Below, piece by piece: positions 46,089-55,229 of a DNA stretch of 64,000 bases (positions within the stretch are counted from its first letter, which is position 1; every line of letters starts with the position of its first letter). The stretch lies in the NCBI RefSeq assembly GCF_001045555.1, contig NZ_LFBU01000001.1, positions 3,038,001 to 3,102,000 on the forward strand, read 5' to 3'. The notes beneath the pieces are model-generated. The model was not told where the DNA came from. It saw nothing but the letters and a program-made list of their open reading frames with translations, and searched no databases. Origin of the DNA: Marinobacter subterrani (GTDB lineage: Bacteria > Pseudomonadota > Gammaproteobacteria > Pseudomonadales > Oleiphilaceae). The position numbers and the translations under genes are program-made.

Positions 46089-46190
46089 CGGTCTCGTGGC
46101 CCTTTCCGGGATTGTCGAAAACCAGGGATGGTTTTCGCCAAGCGTACAGGGACGTATTTACAGCGTATCCCGGAAAGGGCCACCAGACCG
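46089..46190 (+). ncRNA. Candidate 3' structured RNA with CsrA/RsmA-like GGA loops
   Basis: Outer arms 46089-46112 and 46167-46190 pair over 24 bases with one mismatch. Inside, CGAAAACC/GGTTTTCG (46116-46123, 46130-46137) closes a loop AGGGAT. GTAC/GTAT (46144-46147, 46154-46157) closes a loop AGGGAC, whose 12-nt context GTACAGGGACGT matches the CsrA consensus RUACARGGAUGU at 11 of 12 positions. The plus strand would be the 3' end of the LasT-like transcript. It might also be a dispersed repeat. Expression is unproven. Confidence 0.45.
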
Positions 46191-46213
46191 GCTCACGCAC
46201 CGAGTTCGCCGAT

Positions 46214-47485
46214 TTATTCGGAAAACCTCCCAGGCCTGAAGGCATCGAGGCAAATGGCCGGTTCCTCGCCCTCGATTACCTGGGCAATGACATCGGCACT
46301 GCCGGCGGACAGGGTCCAGCCGAAAGTGCCATGGCCAGTGTTGAGGTAAAGATTGTCTCGGGGACCTCGCCCAATGATCGCCGGCCCATCCGGTGTCATG
46401 GGGCGGAAACCGGTCCAGGTTTCGGCGGCATCAAGATCCGCGCAGCCGGGGAACCGTGATTCTACCGATTTGCGGATCGTCGCCAGCCTCGCCTCTGGAA
46501 TATCTCTATTGAAGTCCGCCAGTTCGACAAAGCCGGTGGCGCGCAGCCGATTACCCAGGCGGGTAGAGACAACTTTGTAGTTGTCGTCATGGATGGTGGA
46601 CGTCGGGCCTCGTTTCGGGTCTATCATCGGGACGGTAAGGCTGTAACCTTTCACCGGATAGATGGGCAACTCCAGGCCCAGGGGCTGCACCAGATGATTT
46701 GACCAGCACCCGGCGCTGATCACGAAGGCATCCGCTTCCAGGGTCTCCATGATGCCGTCGTCTGTTCTCAGGGTGATGGCACTCACCTGCTGGCCATCGG
46801 CAATCAGTTTTTCCGCTTCCACGTTGTAGCGCACCGTCACTCCTTTTGTCTCGCACGCCTTGGCGAGCGCCCGGGAGAACTGGTGACAGTCGCCAGTGCC
46901 GTCAGTGTCGTAGCTCAGGGCGCCGTAGAGCGGGCCATTGCCGACCATGCCGGGCTCCGCTTCGCGGACCTGTTCCGGGGTGAGCAGCCGGGAGGGGATC
47001 CCCAGCTCGTTCAACAGGCTGTGGGTGACCCGGTAATTTCCCAGAGCTTCCCGCGTGCTGGCCAGGTGCAGCAGGCCCCGGTGGTCGCCATCAAAACTCA
47101 GGTCCAGCTCCTGTTCCAGAGCAAGGAAGCGCTCCCGGCTGTGGATGCCGAGGCGCAGCATGGCCCGGCGATTCAGGCCGAACAGGCCCGGAGACCAGGC
47201 GTAGCGGAGGGTGGCGAACATGAATTTCAATGTTTCCACGGAGGGCGGAAACCGGAGCTTCAGGGGGCCGTCCGGCTTGAGAATCCAGGGTATGGCCTTG
47301 AACACTATGGCCGGATCGGCCCAGGGGTAGACCACACCGTAGGATCGCTGGGCCGCATTCGCCTTGCTGGTCTCGTTTCCCGCCACGCTGTGGCGCTCCA
47401 GTACTGTCACCGCATGGCCCCGGCGATTCAGTTCATAGGCGGTGGTCATCCCCACGACGCCACCACCGACAACAACAATGTGCAT
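46214..47485 (-). CDS. dadA: D-amino acid dehydrogenase-like FAD oxidoreductase
   Basis: A DAO-fold flavoprotein of 423 aa that resembles DadA, which oxidises D-amino acids to 2-oxo acids and passes electrons to the respiratory chain. The Rossmann motif IVVVGGGVVGMTTAYEL starts near residue 3. The conserved ETSKANAAQ near 40, LPIYPVKGYSLT near 275, GFRPMTPDGPAIIG and NTGHGTFGWTLSAGS match the family. GGAG six bases before ATG 47485 favours it over the in-frame ATG upstream. No racemase gene is adjacent, so substrate choice is open. Confidence 0.85.
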   Translation of the reverse strand: MHIVVVGGGVVGMTTAYELNRRGHAVTVLERHSVAGNETSKANAAQRSYGVVYPWADPAIVFKAIPWILKPDGPLKLRFPPSVETLKFMFATLRYAWSPGLFGLNRRAMLRLGIHSRERFLALEQELDLSFDGDHRGLLHLASTREALGNYRVTHSLLNELGIPSRLLTPEQVREAEPGMVGNGPLYGALSYDTDGTGDCHQFSRALAKACETKGVTVRYNVEAEKLIADGQQVSAITLRTDDGIMETLEADAFVISAGCWSNHLVQPLGLELPIYPVKGYSLTVPMIDPKRGPTSTIHDDNYKVVSTRLGNRLRATGFVELADFNRDIPEARLATIRKSVESRFPGCADLDAAETWTGFRPMTPDGPAIIGRGPRDNLYLNTGHGTFGWTLSAGSADVIAQVIEGEEPAICLDAFRPGRFSE

Positions 47486-47502
47486 GTGCCTCTCCATCGA
47501 GT

Positions 47503-48336
47503 TTACTTCACGCCACTTTCGGCCAACAGCCTGCGATAATCGTCGAGTACGGCCTGATCCTCCCTGGGATACTCCGGGGCCAGGTGTTGCAACTGCTCTG
47601 CCAGCAACGCCGCCACGATGGCCCGGGCCTGGGGTTTCCGGTCGCCCGGCACCACGAACCAGGGCGCCTGCTCCGTGTGGGTGGCCGCCATGGCCTCTTC
47701 GGCAAACACCTGATACTGATGACGTTTTTCCCAGCCGTCGATGTCAGACTTGTCGAACTTCCAGCGTTTTCGCGGCTTGTCCAGACGCTTGACAAGGCGT
47801 TCGCGATGCTCGTCTTCCGACAGATTGAGCCAGATTTTGACCAGTGTGGTGCCTTCCTCCACCAGATGATTCTCGAAATTCCGGATCGACCGGTACCGGT
47901 TATCCCAGTTATAGCTTTCAGGCGCATGCACCGGCCAGACCCGCTCGGCAATGACCGCCTCGTGGTGACTGCGATTGAACGCCACCATCTCTCCGAAACC
48001 CGGCAGGAAGGGCGTCACCCGCCAGAGAAAATCGTGCCGGATTTCGGCGCCCTGTGGCCGGCTGAACGACCAGGCGTGGAAGCCGGCAGGATCGGCGTAG
48101 GTCGCCAGGGTGCGGATCAGGCTGTCCTTGCCACTGGTATCCGGGCCGTGGGCGACCAGCAATATCGCCCTGGCCCGGTTGGCCCACAGCCGGCGCTGGT
48201 ATTCACCAATCTGGCCCAGGCTGGATTCCAGCCCGGGCAGGGCCTTGTCGTCATCATCCAGTTGGGTCGGGTAATCCCGGAACCGGGGCTTCTTCGGGTC
48301 GAACAGGAAGGAACTGGCAAATGCCGATAATTTCAT
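47503..48336 (-). CDS. Polyphosphate kinase 2 family protein
   Basis: A PPK2 enzyme of 277 aa that phosphorylates nucleotides with polyphosphate. The family Walker A variant AHGPDTSGKDSLIRTL near 69 and Walker B MVAFNRSHHEAV near 121 are present, with the lid-type basic stretch KRLDKPRKRWKF after. Single-domain members act on NMP or NDP; class cannot be settled by eye. ATG 48336 has GGAG eight bases before it. It lies 17 nt before dadA and may be co-transcribed with it. Confidence 0.85.
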   Translation of the reverse strand: MKLSAFASSFLFDPKKPRFRDYPTQLDDDDKALPGLESSLGQIGEYQRRLWANRARAILLVAHGPDTSGKDSLIRTLATYADPAGFHAWSFSRPQGAEIRHDFLWRVTPFLPGFGEMVAFNRSHHEAVIAERVWPVHAPESYNWDNRYRSIRNFENHLVEEGTTLVKIWLNLSEDEHRERLVKRLDKPRKRWKFDKSDIDGWEKRHQYQVFAEEAMAATHTEQAPWFVVPGDRKPQARAIVAALLAEQLQHLAPEYPREDQAVLDDYRRLLAESGVK

Positions 48337-48465
48337 CAGGGTGCTCCGTGCCATTGCCTATGAAGGTAATGCAGGTCAACAATCGTACAAGCTGGTAGAC
48401 TTGCGTGACCAAATTCTCAGAATAGCAGCCAAAACGCTGGTTGCGATGGAGTGTAGTAGCTGGCA

Positions 48466-49275
48466 ATGAGTAAAAAACGTCGCGAGATTCCCGTATTCGA
48501 TCACCCGATCATCGAGACCCACTGCCACCTCGATTACCTCAAGGATCGCCCCCTGGAGGACACCCTTGAGCAGACCCGGGGCGTGAACATCGAAAAAGTG
48601 ATCACCATTGCGGTGTCTCCGGACAACCTGGCCCGTGTCCGCGAACTCAGCCAGATTGCACCCTGGATTTACGGTACCCAGGGGATTCATCCCCATGATG
48701 CGGAAGGCTATTCCGATGAGGTCGAGGTCGAAATCCGCGCCCATGCCGGTGACGAGAAAATCGTCGCCGTGGGTGAAATCGGCCTGGACTATTTCTACGA
48801 CAACGCCGATCGCGAAATTCAGCGGGAGGTGTTCCGGCGCCAGCTGCAGATCGCCTGCGATACCGACCGGCCGGTGGTCATTCACAGCCGGGAAGCGGAC
48901 GACGACACCATCGCCATTCTCGGTGAGTTTGAAGACAGCCTCAAACGCCGGGGCGTGATCCACAGTTTCACCTCCGGACCGGGGCTTGCCCGCTATGCCC
49001 TGGATCAGGGCTGGTGCCTGGGCTTCAACGGCATCACCACCTTCAACAAGGCGGAGAATGTTCGGGACATCGTGCGCATGGCCCCCATCGAGCAGATCCT
49101 GCTGGAAACGGACTCGCCCTTCCTCACCCCGGTTCCCTACCGTGGGAGGGAAAACGCGCCCTTTTACCTGCCCTTTGTTGCCGAGAAAATCGCGGAGGTG
49201 AAAGCACTGCCTCTGGACGAGGTGATTGGCATGACCTATCAGAACAGCTTAAGGACGTTTTTCCCCGGCGAATGA
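48466..49275 (+). CDS. TatD-family metal-dependent hydrolase
   Basis: A TIM-barrel nuclease/hydrolase of 269 aa. Metal ligands are in ETHCHLDYL near 17-25, the Glu in VGEIGLDYF near 104, His in VVIHSREADDDT near 141, His in GVIHSFTSG and Asp in LLETDSPFLTPVP near 216. E. coli TatD has 3'-5' exonuclease and D-aminoacyl-tRNA deacylase activities; the YcfH/YjjV/TatD subgroup here is not clear. Its stop overlaps the HD-GYP start (ATGA), so they are coupled. Confidence 0.92.
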   Translation: MSKKRREIPVFDHPIIETHCHLDYLKDRPLEDTLEQTRGVNIEKVITIAVSPDNLARVRELSQIAPWIYGTQGIHPHDAEGYSDEVEVEIRAHAGDEKIVAVGEIGLDYFYDNADREIQREVFRRQLQIACDTDRPVVIHSREADDDTIAILGEFEDSLKRRGVIHSFTSGPGLARYALDQGWCLGFNGITTFNKAENVRDIVRMAPIEQILLETDSPFLTPVPYRGRENAPFYLPFVAEKIAEVKALPLDEVIGMTYQNSLRTFFPGE

Positions 49276-50480
49276 TCAAGCGCGTCCCTATCTCGGCACT
49301 GAAGGTTGGCATGTACATCGCCGACCTGAACAACGACTGGATTCCTCATAACGCCCAGCGCAAGCGCGGTGTGATCAAAAAAGACGAAACCATCGAGAAA
49401 ATCCGCCGGATGGGCGTGCAATTCGTCTATATCGACGCCTCGAAAGGCATTGATACCCAGGATGCCGAAACCGCCGCGGAAGTGGATCGCAGAAACGAAT
49501 CAGCCCTTCAGCGGGCGGGCGAAAAGGCACCGGGCCTGCGGCCGCATGTTCCGCTTGCCGAAGAAATCGTGATTGCCCAGCGGATTCACAGCCAGGCCCA
49601 GGGGCTGGTGGGCGATTTCATGACCAACGTCAAGATGGGCACTGCCATCGACATTGCGCCGATTCATGGGCTGGCCCAGGAGCTCCAGCATTCGGTGTTC
49701 CGCAATGCCAACGCCCTGAGCTGTCTGGGCCGCATCCGGGAAAAAGACAATTACCTGCTCGAGCACTCGGTCAATCTCAGCGTACTGATGTCCCTGTTCG
49801 GCAATCATCGCGGGTTGTCGGCCGATGTGCTGCACCAGACCATCGTGGGCGCCCTGCTCCACGACCTCGGCAAGATCCTGACCCCGGACGAGATTCTGCA
49901 CAAACCGGGGCGCCTGAGCCCGGAAGAGTTCGAGGTGATGAAGCTTCACGCCCGGCATTCCAGGGACATTCTCGCCACCACCGAGGGTATTGGCGAACTG
50001 GCCGTGATCACCGCCGCCCAGCACCATGAGCGCCTGGACGGCACCGGCTATCCCGAAGGCCTCAAGGGCGAGGAAATTTCCGAGTATGGCCGGATGGTTG
50101 CCATTACCGATGTCTACGACGCCATCACGGCGGATCGGGTCTACCACAAGGGCATGACTCCGACACAGGGTCTGAAAAAGCTGCTGGAGTGGAGCGGTGA
50201 TCACCTGGACCCGCTGCTGGTCCGGCAGTTTATCCGCTGCATTGGTCTTTACCCGGTCGGCTCCATGGTGCTGCTGGAAAGCGGCCGGCTAGGCGTGGTG
50301 GTGGAAACCAACGAGGCCGACCAGCGATTGCCGACGGTCCGGGTGATGTACCATACGAAGTTCCGGATGCCGATCACGGTAGAAACCATTGAACTGGCGA
50401 AACCCGGCACCCAGGATCGCATCCTGCGGGCCGTGGACCCGGACGAATACAGAATCGATGTCCGGAAATTTCTGGTCTGA
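49272..50480 (+). CDS. HD-GYP c-di-GMP phosphodiesterase with DUF3391
   Basis: A cytoplasmic protein of 402 aa: an N-terminal DUF3391 domain (about 1-120) then an HD-GYP domain (about 140-320). Metal and catalytic residues are in LLHDLGKIL, HHERLDGTGYP (canonical GYP) and ITDVYDAITADRVYHKGM. Such proteins hydrolyse c-di-GMP to GMP or pGpG. A further C-terminal region of about 80 residues may bind partners. Its gene is coupled to tatD, though a functional link is not known. Confidence 0.93.
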   Translation: MIKRVPISALKVGMYIADLNNDWIPHNAQRKRGVIKKDETIEKIRRMGVQFVYIDASKGIDTQDAETAAEVDRRNESALQRAGEKAPGLRPHVPLAEEIVIAQRIHSQAQGLVGDFMTNVKMGTAIDIAPIHGLAQELQHSVFRNANALSCLGRIREKDNYLLEHSVNLSVLMSLFGNHRGLSADVLHQTIVGALLHDLGKILTPDEILHKPGRLSPEEFEVMKLHARHSRDILATTEGIGELAVITAAQHHERLDGTGYPEGLKGEEISEYGRMVAITDVYDAITADRVYHKGMTPTQGLKKLLEWSGDHLDPLLVRQFIRCIGLYPVGSMVLLESGRLGVVVETNEADQRLPTVRVMYHTKFRMPITVETIELAKPGTQDRILRAVDPDEYRIDVRKFLV

Positions 50481-50572
50481 TCACCGGGCCGGACCAGTAT
50501 CCTGCCGGTGATGCTGTGGGTTGTTGCACTATTGACAAAATTGAGTGGGAGTCCGGCGGCGGATGGAGCGGA

Positions 50573-52846
50573 TCAGGAAGCGGTGTCGGTAAATCGCAAG
50601 TAGCGATTACGGCCTTCACGCTTGGCCTGGTACATGGCCTGGTCTGCCTGGCGCAGTAATTGATCGCCGTCCAGGTCAGTGGCTTGCGGGAACAGCGTGT
50701 AGCCGGCGCTGGCCGACACCTCGACGCTGTGGTCCGCCACCCAGGCCGGCTCGGCCACCCGGGCAAGCAGACGTGCCAGCAGGGCCTCAAGTAACGCCTC
50801 ATCCGGCACGTTCATGATAATGGCCGCGAATTCGTCACCACCCAGCCGGGCCAGGGTGTCCTCTTCCCTCAGTGTCGTGCGCATGCGTGCGGCAAGCTCG
50901 ACCAGCAACTGGTCACCGGCCTCATGGCCGAAGGCGTCGTTGACCGGTTTGAACTCGTCCAGATCAATATAGACCACCACCAGCTTGCCGCCCTGCCGCC
51001 GGGTCAGGGCCATGGCCTGCTGCAGCCGGTCGGCAAACAGAACCCGGTTCGGCAACCCTGTCAGGGCATCGTAGTGGGCCATCACCCGGAGTTTCTGCTC
51101 ATTTTCCTTGAGTCGGGTAATGTCACTGAAAATGCCGACAAAATGAGAGACATTGCCATGATCGTTACGGACACTGCTGATGGTCATCGACAGGGCCAGC
51201 GGCTCGCCGTTGTGCCGCTTGCTGGCAAACTCACCGGTCCAGAAACTCTGGCTGCGGGCACTGGCAAAGACAGAGCTCCCCTCATCCAGCGGCAGCGGCG
51301 GCAAACGGCTGATCGCCCGACTCCGCGGCCGGCCGGTGATGGCAAGATAGGCGTCGTTTACATCGATCACCATGCCGTAACTGTCGGTTATGAAAATGGC
51401 CTCCCGGGCGTATTCGAAAACGCTGGCGGCAAGACGCAGGCGCTGCTCGGCCTGTTTTCGCCGGGTAATGTCGTACCAGGAGCACAGGATAAAGGCTTCC
51501 CGTTCACCCTCACCGTGAACCGGCGCCATGGTAATTTCGACCCAGACCTCGGAACCATCGGAGCGGTTGAGCACCCATTCACATTGTTCGACGTAACCAT
51601 CGCCTGTCCGGGTAATGATTTTCTCCATCTTGTGCCGGGATGTCTGCCCATCGGGCTGGAGTTCTGGAGAGAAAACGGCAGGACTCTTACCGAAAATCGA
51701 CGCACTGGAGGTATACCGGAGCAGTTCGACAGCGGCCCGGTTGGCATCGAAAAACACACCATCCTTTATCAGCAAGGCCGGCTGCGGCCAACCGGAGACC
51801 AGCCGCCTCAGGCGCTTCTGCTCCGAGGCAAGCTGGCGTTTGCTGCGGGCCAGCCAGAGCGAACTGGCAAGCAGCAGGGTGAGCAGAACCGCGATGGTAA
51901 ATACCCAGAGGCGATACTGGTGCAGAACATCCATCCAGGTAACCCTTGGCATCTGGTCGTAGGGCGCCACGCGCAGGGTCCGGGCCAGGTACTCCACGGA
52001 CTGATAATCCGCCGGCGGGGAAAACCCGGTAATGCCGGCCGCCACCGCCACTTCGTCTTCCGGTTCAATGGCAAACAACGCCGACGCAACCTTCCGGATA
52101 ACCCGCTCATTGACATGCGGCAAAGCCACCACCGGCCATTCGGGGTAAAGCCGGGTAGAGACCGCATAGGGAAAACCGGCCAGTTCCTGGCGGTTGAGGA
52201 TTTTGATTTCACGAAACAGATCGGGGTTGTCTTTGGCCATTTGCTCGAGGATGCCGGTGCGCACAAACCCGACGTCGGCATCGCCAGCCAATACCGCCCG
52301 GACCACCCGGTCATGGGTACCGAGAAACCGCACCAGGTTCACCTTGCGAATATCAATACCGGCATCCTGCAATTCCAGGACCTGGGCCTGGAAGCCTCCC
52401 AGAAAATGCATGCCCGGTGAGGCGATGCTTTTGCTCCGCAGATCGGCGAGGCTGTTGATATCCTGGCGCTGGGCACCGGTGAAAATGACGCCGCCCAGAC
52501 TGGAGGTGGAGTCATCGCCGGAACGTCGAACCAGCGTCGCCAGGACACCGGTCAGGCTTCGCTCACTGCGGATCAGCAGGAAGTGGCTCGGATTGGTCAG
52601 AAAAAAATCAAGCTCATTGGCGGCCACGGCGCGGTTCATGTTGTCCTGGCTGAGCACTTGCAGCTTTACCTCTGCGCCCAGCTCGCGGGAGAGATAACGG
52701 GCCAGGGGCTCAAAGCGCTCGCGGACAATGTTGTCGGGCCGATAGGCAAAAACGCCGAATGTCAGGGTTTCCCGGGCGCTGGCCAGGCTGGCGGCGAGGC
52801 TCCCGATGACAGCCAGCAGGATCAGGAGGCAGCGGCGGAGCTTCAC
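50573..52846 (-). CDS. Diguanylate cyclase with PhnD-type periplasmic sensor and PAS domains
   Basis: A membrane sensor of 757 aa. After a signal peptide (ending ASLASA) lies a PhnD-like binding domain to about 300, a membrane helix near 312-330, two PAS domains (about 340-580) and a GGDEF domain. GGDEF at 669-673 is intact, with an RxxD inhibitory site at 660-663, so it should make c-di-GMP with product inhibition. The PhnD-type domain suggests sensing of an oxyanion or small ligand in the periplasm. Its ATG overlaps the stop of the upstream binding-protein gene. Confidence 0.92.
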   Translation of the reverse strand: MKLRRCLLILLAVIGSLAASLASARETLTFGVFAYRPDNIVRERFEPLARYLSRELGAEVKLQVLSQDNMNRAVAANELDFFLTNPSHFLLIRSERSLTGVLATLVRRSGDDSTSSLGGVIFTGAQRQDINSLADLRSKSIASPGMHFLGGFQAQVLELQDAGIDIRKVNLVRFLGTHDRVVRAVLAGDADVGFVRTGILEQMAKDNPDLFREIKILNRQELAGFPYAVSTRLYPEWPVVALPHVNERVIRKVASALFAIEPEDEVAVAAGITGFSPPADYQSVEYLARTLRVAPYDQMPRVTWMDVLHQYRLWVFTIAVLLTLLLASSLWLARSKRQLASEQKRLRRLVSGWPQPALLIKDGVFFDANRAAVELLRYTSSASIFGKSPAVFSPELQPDGQTSRHKMEKIITRTGDGYVEQCEWVLNRSDGSEVWVEITMAPVHGEGEREAFILCSWYDITRRKQAEQRLRLAASVFEYAREAIFITDSYGMVIDVNDAYLAITGRPRSRAISRLPPLPLDEGSSVFASARSQSFWTGEFASKRHNGEPLALSMTISSVRNDHGNVSHFVGIFSDITRLKENEQKLRVMAHYDALTGLPNRVLFADRLQQAMALTRRQGGKLVVVYIDLDEFKPVNDAFGHEAGDQLLVELAARMRTTLREEDTLARLGGDEFAAIIMNVPDEALLEALLARLLARVAEPAWVADHSVEVSASAGYTLFPQATDLDGDQLLRQADQAMYQAKREGRNRYLRFTDTAS

Positions 52847-53802
52847 GGCAGGCTCCCTGGGAGAAATGACGGATCACACAAACGCCGGAAACCCGGCTCC
52901 TTCCGGATCATCCCGGTTCTTAGCATCAGTTCCGATAACGAACGGGCCATGGCTTCCACCCGGCCGGCTCCGGAAAGATAGCGCTGATTCGCGGCCAGAT
53001 CCGGCAGCATCACGGTCGCCAGAGCGCTCCTGACATCCTCTGGCCGGACCCCCTGGTGGCTTGCCACCCGATACACCGAATCGTGCATGCTACGAACCAG
53101 ATGCCGTAACCCTTTGAAGTGGGCCATCACCAAGTCCCGAACCGCAGCCGGATTTGCCTCCGCTGTATCCCGGGTTACTACCAGCAGGTCAAAAATGGTT
53201 TCCGGCATATCACTGCTGTCAAAAAGCCGGACACCCCCTTCCCGCTCCAGTTTCGTCGCGATCGGCTCATAGCTGACCGATGCATCGACCTCACCCCGGG
53301 ACCAGGCCCCAACATGCTCGTTGACCGGCAGATCGACCGGGACCATATCGCTCCGGGCGAGACCGGCCAGCTCCAGAATCTTCAGCAACATGATGCCGGA
53401 GACCCCGTTTGTTTCGACGGCAATCCGTTTACCCCGAAGTTCCGACAGGTCAGTGATCGAAGGCCGGACGATCAGGGCATCCGCGCCGGCAGAGACATCG
53501 GCCACGGCGACCGCAACCAGCTCCTTGCCTTTTGACCAGACCCGGATGGTTTCATCGAGCGTGAGCGCGGCACCCTGCAGTTTGCCGGACAGCAGCCCGG
53601 CCATGGAATCTTTTGACGAGGCGCCGGAGCTCAGAATCACCGACTCCGGCAACCAGCCGAAATCCTTGGCCAGATACAGCGGTTCGTATCCGATCCACGG
53701 GTGGATCCCGAACGCCAGGGGCACCGGTTTGCTGCAACCGGGCAATCCGGCTGCAGAGAGGCCGGCGGCGACCGACAAACCAAGAAAGTCACGACGCTGC
53801 AT
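52843..53802 (-). CDS. Solitary NitT/TauT-type substrate-binding lipoprotein
   Basis: A 319-aa periplasmic binding protein of the NitT/TauT/SsuA kind (NMT1-like), with mature start FGIHPWIGYEPLYLAKDFGW. The N-terminus has both an RRDFLG twin-arginine-like motif and a lipobox LPGC near 20-23, so it may be an exported lipoprotein. No permease or ATPase gene lies nearby. It is coupled to the downstream cyclase (ATGA overlap), suggesting it presents a ligand to the sensor instead of a transporter. Confidence 0.88.
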   Translation of the reverse strand: MQRRDFLGLSVAAGLSAAGLPGCSKPVPLAFGIHPWIGYEPLYLAKDFGWLPESVILSSGASSKDSMAGLLSGKLQGAALTLDETIRVWSKGKELVAVAVADVSAGADALIVRPSITDLSELRGKRIAVETNGVSGIMLLKILELAGLARSDMVPVDLPVNEHVGAWSRGEVDASVSYEPIATKLEREGGVRLFDSSDMPETIFDLLVVTRDTAEANPAAVRDLVMAHFKGLRHLVRSMHDSVYRVASHQGVRPEDVRSALATVMLPDLAANQRYLSGAGRVEAMARSLSELMLRTGMIRKEPGFRRLCDPSFLPGSLP

Positions 53803-53805
53803 CGG

Positions 53806-53877
53806 TATTACCGGGCAAAGAGGGGAAAATTAACTTTTATCAATCTGTATTAGTTTACTGTGAGACATATTACCGGG
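53806..53877. promoter_or_regulatory. 10-bp direct repeat upstream of the binding-protein operon
   Basis: TATTACCGGG occurs at 53806-53815 and 53868-53877, start to start 62 bp, in the 106-bp gap upstream of the binding-protein gene. The first copy overlaps the ribosome site. Two copies could be operator half-sites, but I know of no matching regulator. Confidence 0.3.
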
Positions 53878-53908
53878 AAAACCGCAATTTGCCTTGCATC
53901 GCGTCAAT

Positions 53909-54817
53909 TTATCCCAGAGACAGAAAGATCCCCATCAGCACCGGCGACAGGAACGACAGCAGAAAACCGGAAGCAATGGCCACGGGCACGCAAGCCAGGC
54001 CACCGCTGCTACGGATCACCGGCAGGGTGAAATCCATGGCGGTTGCGCCGCCATAGCCAATGGCCATTGCCGGCCGGCCGGATATCAGGACGGGAATGAT
54101 GGCCAGGGCGACAATTTCCCTCAGAACGTCGTTCAGGAAGGCAACCCCGCCCCAGGCCGGCCCCAACGCATCCCCAATCACAATGCCGGACAGCGAATAC
54201 CAGCCGAAACCGGACGCCAGCGCCAGGGTGTCGTGCCAGGGCAGGCCCAGCCAGGGCATGAGTGCGACCCCGGCCACCAGGGAACTGAGGGTCAGAGAGA
54301 GCGCAATACCCAGACCTTGGCGGTTCATCAGCAGTTTGCGCAGTGACAGGCCGGCGTTGCGCAACTGCAACCCGATGAGAAAAAGCAGCAGCATCAGGGC
54401 CCAGGTTGCCACCTGCTCCGCCATCGGCATGTCGGGCAACAGGTAATACCCGGCAAGCAGGCCGGCCACCACGGCCAGCAAAGGTTTGAGGCCGGCGAGA
54501 AACAGCCTGCGATAACCCGGGCTGACGTCGCCCTCCGGGCGTTCAAGCTCCAGCGGCTGCCAGCGGTGAAACAGCCACAGGCCGACCATGTTTGCCACAA
54601 ACAGCGCCAGTACCAGAGCCAGCACCTGCCCGGCCATGCCGCCAAGCTGGGACGCCAGCCCCTCCATCTGGCCGAGACCAAGGCCGAGCAATGCCAGGAT
54701 GAAATAAACCAGGGCCTCGACCGTGTAATGAATCACGGTAATCAGTCTGCGGTTTTCAAGGCACAGGGCGAACCCCAGAAACAGGGGTGCCAGAATCAGC
54801 AATGCACCGGTCAGCAT
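53909..54817 (-). CDS. lysO: Lysine exporter LysO (YbjE) family protein
   Basis: An inner-membrane exporter of 302 aa with about eight helices. It matches E. coli LysO at LLLLFLIGLQLRN, SGFGWYSLSGIVI, and ATAMDFTLPVI, which include the conserved acidic residues of the family. LysO exports L-lysine and its toxic analogue thialysine. ATG 54817. It follows two small genes on the same strand and probably shares their transcript. No Lys riboswitch or ArgP-like site is evident upstream. Confidence 0.9.
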   Translation of the reverse strand: MLTGALLILAPLFLGFALCLENRRLITVIHYTVEALVYFILALLGLGLGQMEGLASQLGGMAGQVLALVLALFVANMVGLWLFHRWQPLELERPEGDVSPGYRRLFLAGLKPLLAVVAGLLAGYYLLPDMPMAEQVATWALMLLLFLIGLQLRNAGLSLRKLLMNRQGLGIALSLTLSSLVAGVALMPWLGLPWHDTLALASGFGWYSLSGIVIGDALGPAWGGVAFLNDVLREIVALAIIPVLISGRPAMAIGYGGATAMDFTLPVIRSSGGLACVPVAIASGFLLSFLSPVLMGIFLSLG

Positions 54818-54845
54818 GGTGTCCTCGAATCAGGAAAAGGGGAAG

Positions 54846-55217
54846 TCAGACCAGGGGTTGGAACGGGTCAGCGTCGGCGTCAGGGGTGACCGCCTGTGCC
54901 TCACCGGCGGCTCCGATGGTGCGCGCCAGCCGCTGGGCGACAACGGACCAGACTACATAGTCACCGGGACAGGGCTCGTACCCCTTGCCCATCATGGTGC
55001 CGGCCACACTGCGCAACACCGATTCGGCGCGGGCCTGGGTTTTCCAGGGCCCCCGGCAGAACTGGCCGTCGGGCCGGCCGCGCTCTGGCCCCGCCAGCGC
55101 CACCAGCCCCCAGAGACCCTCGCCGACGGGCCGAATATGCAGCTCAATGCGGTGGTCCTCCAGAGCCATCACCAGCTCCCGGAGCGGGCCGCGGCCGTGG
55201 AAATAGTGCAGTTTCAT
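54846..55217 (-). CDS. Hypothetical protein (123 aa)
   Basis: I do not recognise this protein. It is soluble, with a beta-rich start (KLHYFHGRGPLRELVMAL), a central ARAESVLRSVAGTMMGKGYEP segment and a disordered acidic tail. There is no signal peptide. It lies 12 nt after DUF2288 and 28 nt before lysO. Its codon use is like that of the neighbours. Presence between two conserved genes in one operon is the main argument that it is real. Confidence 0.7.
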   Translation of the reverse strand: MKLHYFHGRGPLRELVMALEDHRIELHIRPVGEGLWGLVALAGPERGRPDGQFCRGPWKTQARAESVLRSVAGTMMGKGYEPCPGDYVVWSVVAQRLARTIGAAGEAQAVTPDADADPFQPLV

Positions 55218-55229
55218 GGTAATGGGCGG

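Noticed and set aside
50924..52420. A 498-codon plus-strand frame inside the PhnD-GGDEF gene
   Set aside because: It is antisense to a full-length cyclase with signal peptide and GGDEF motif.
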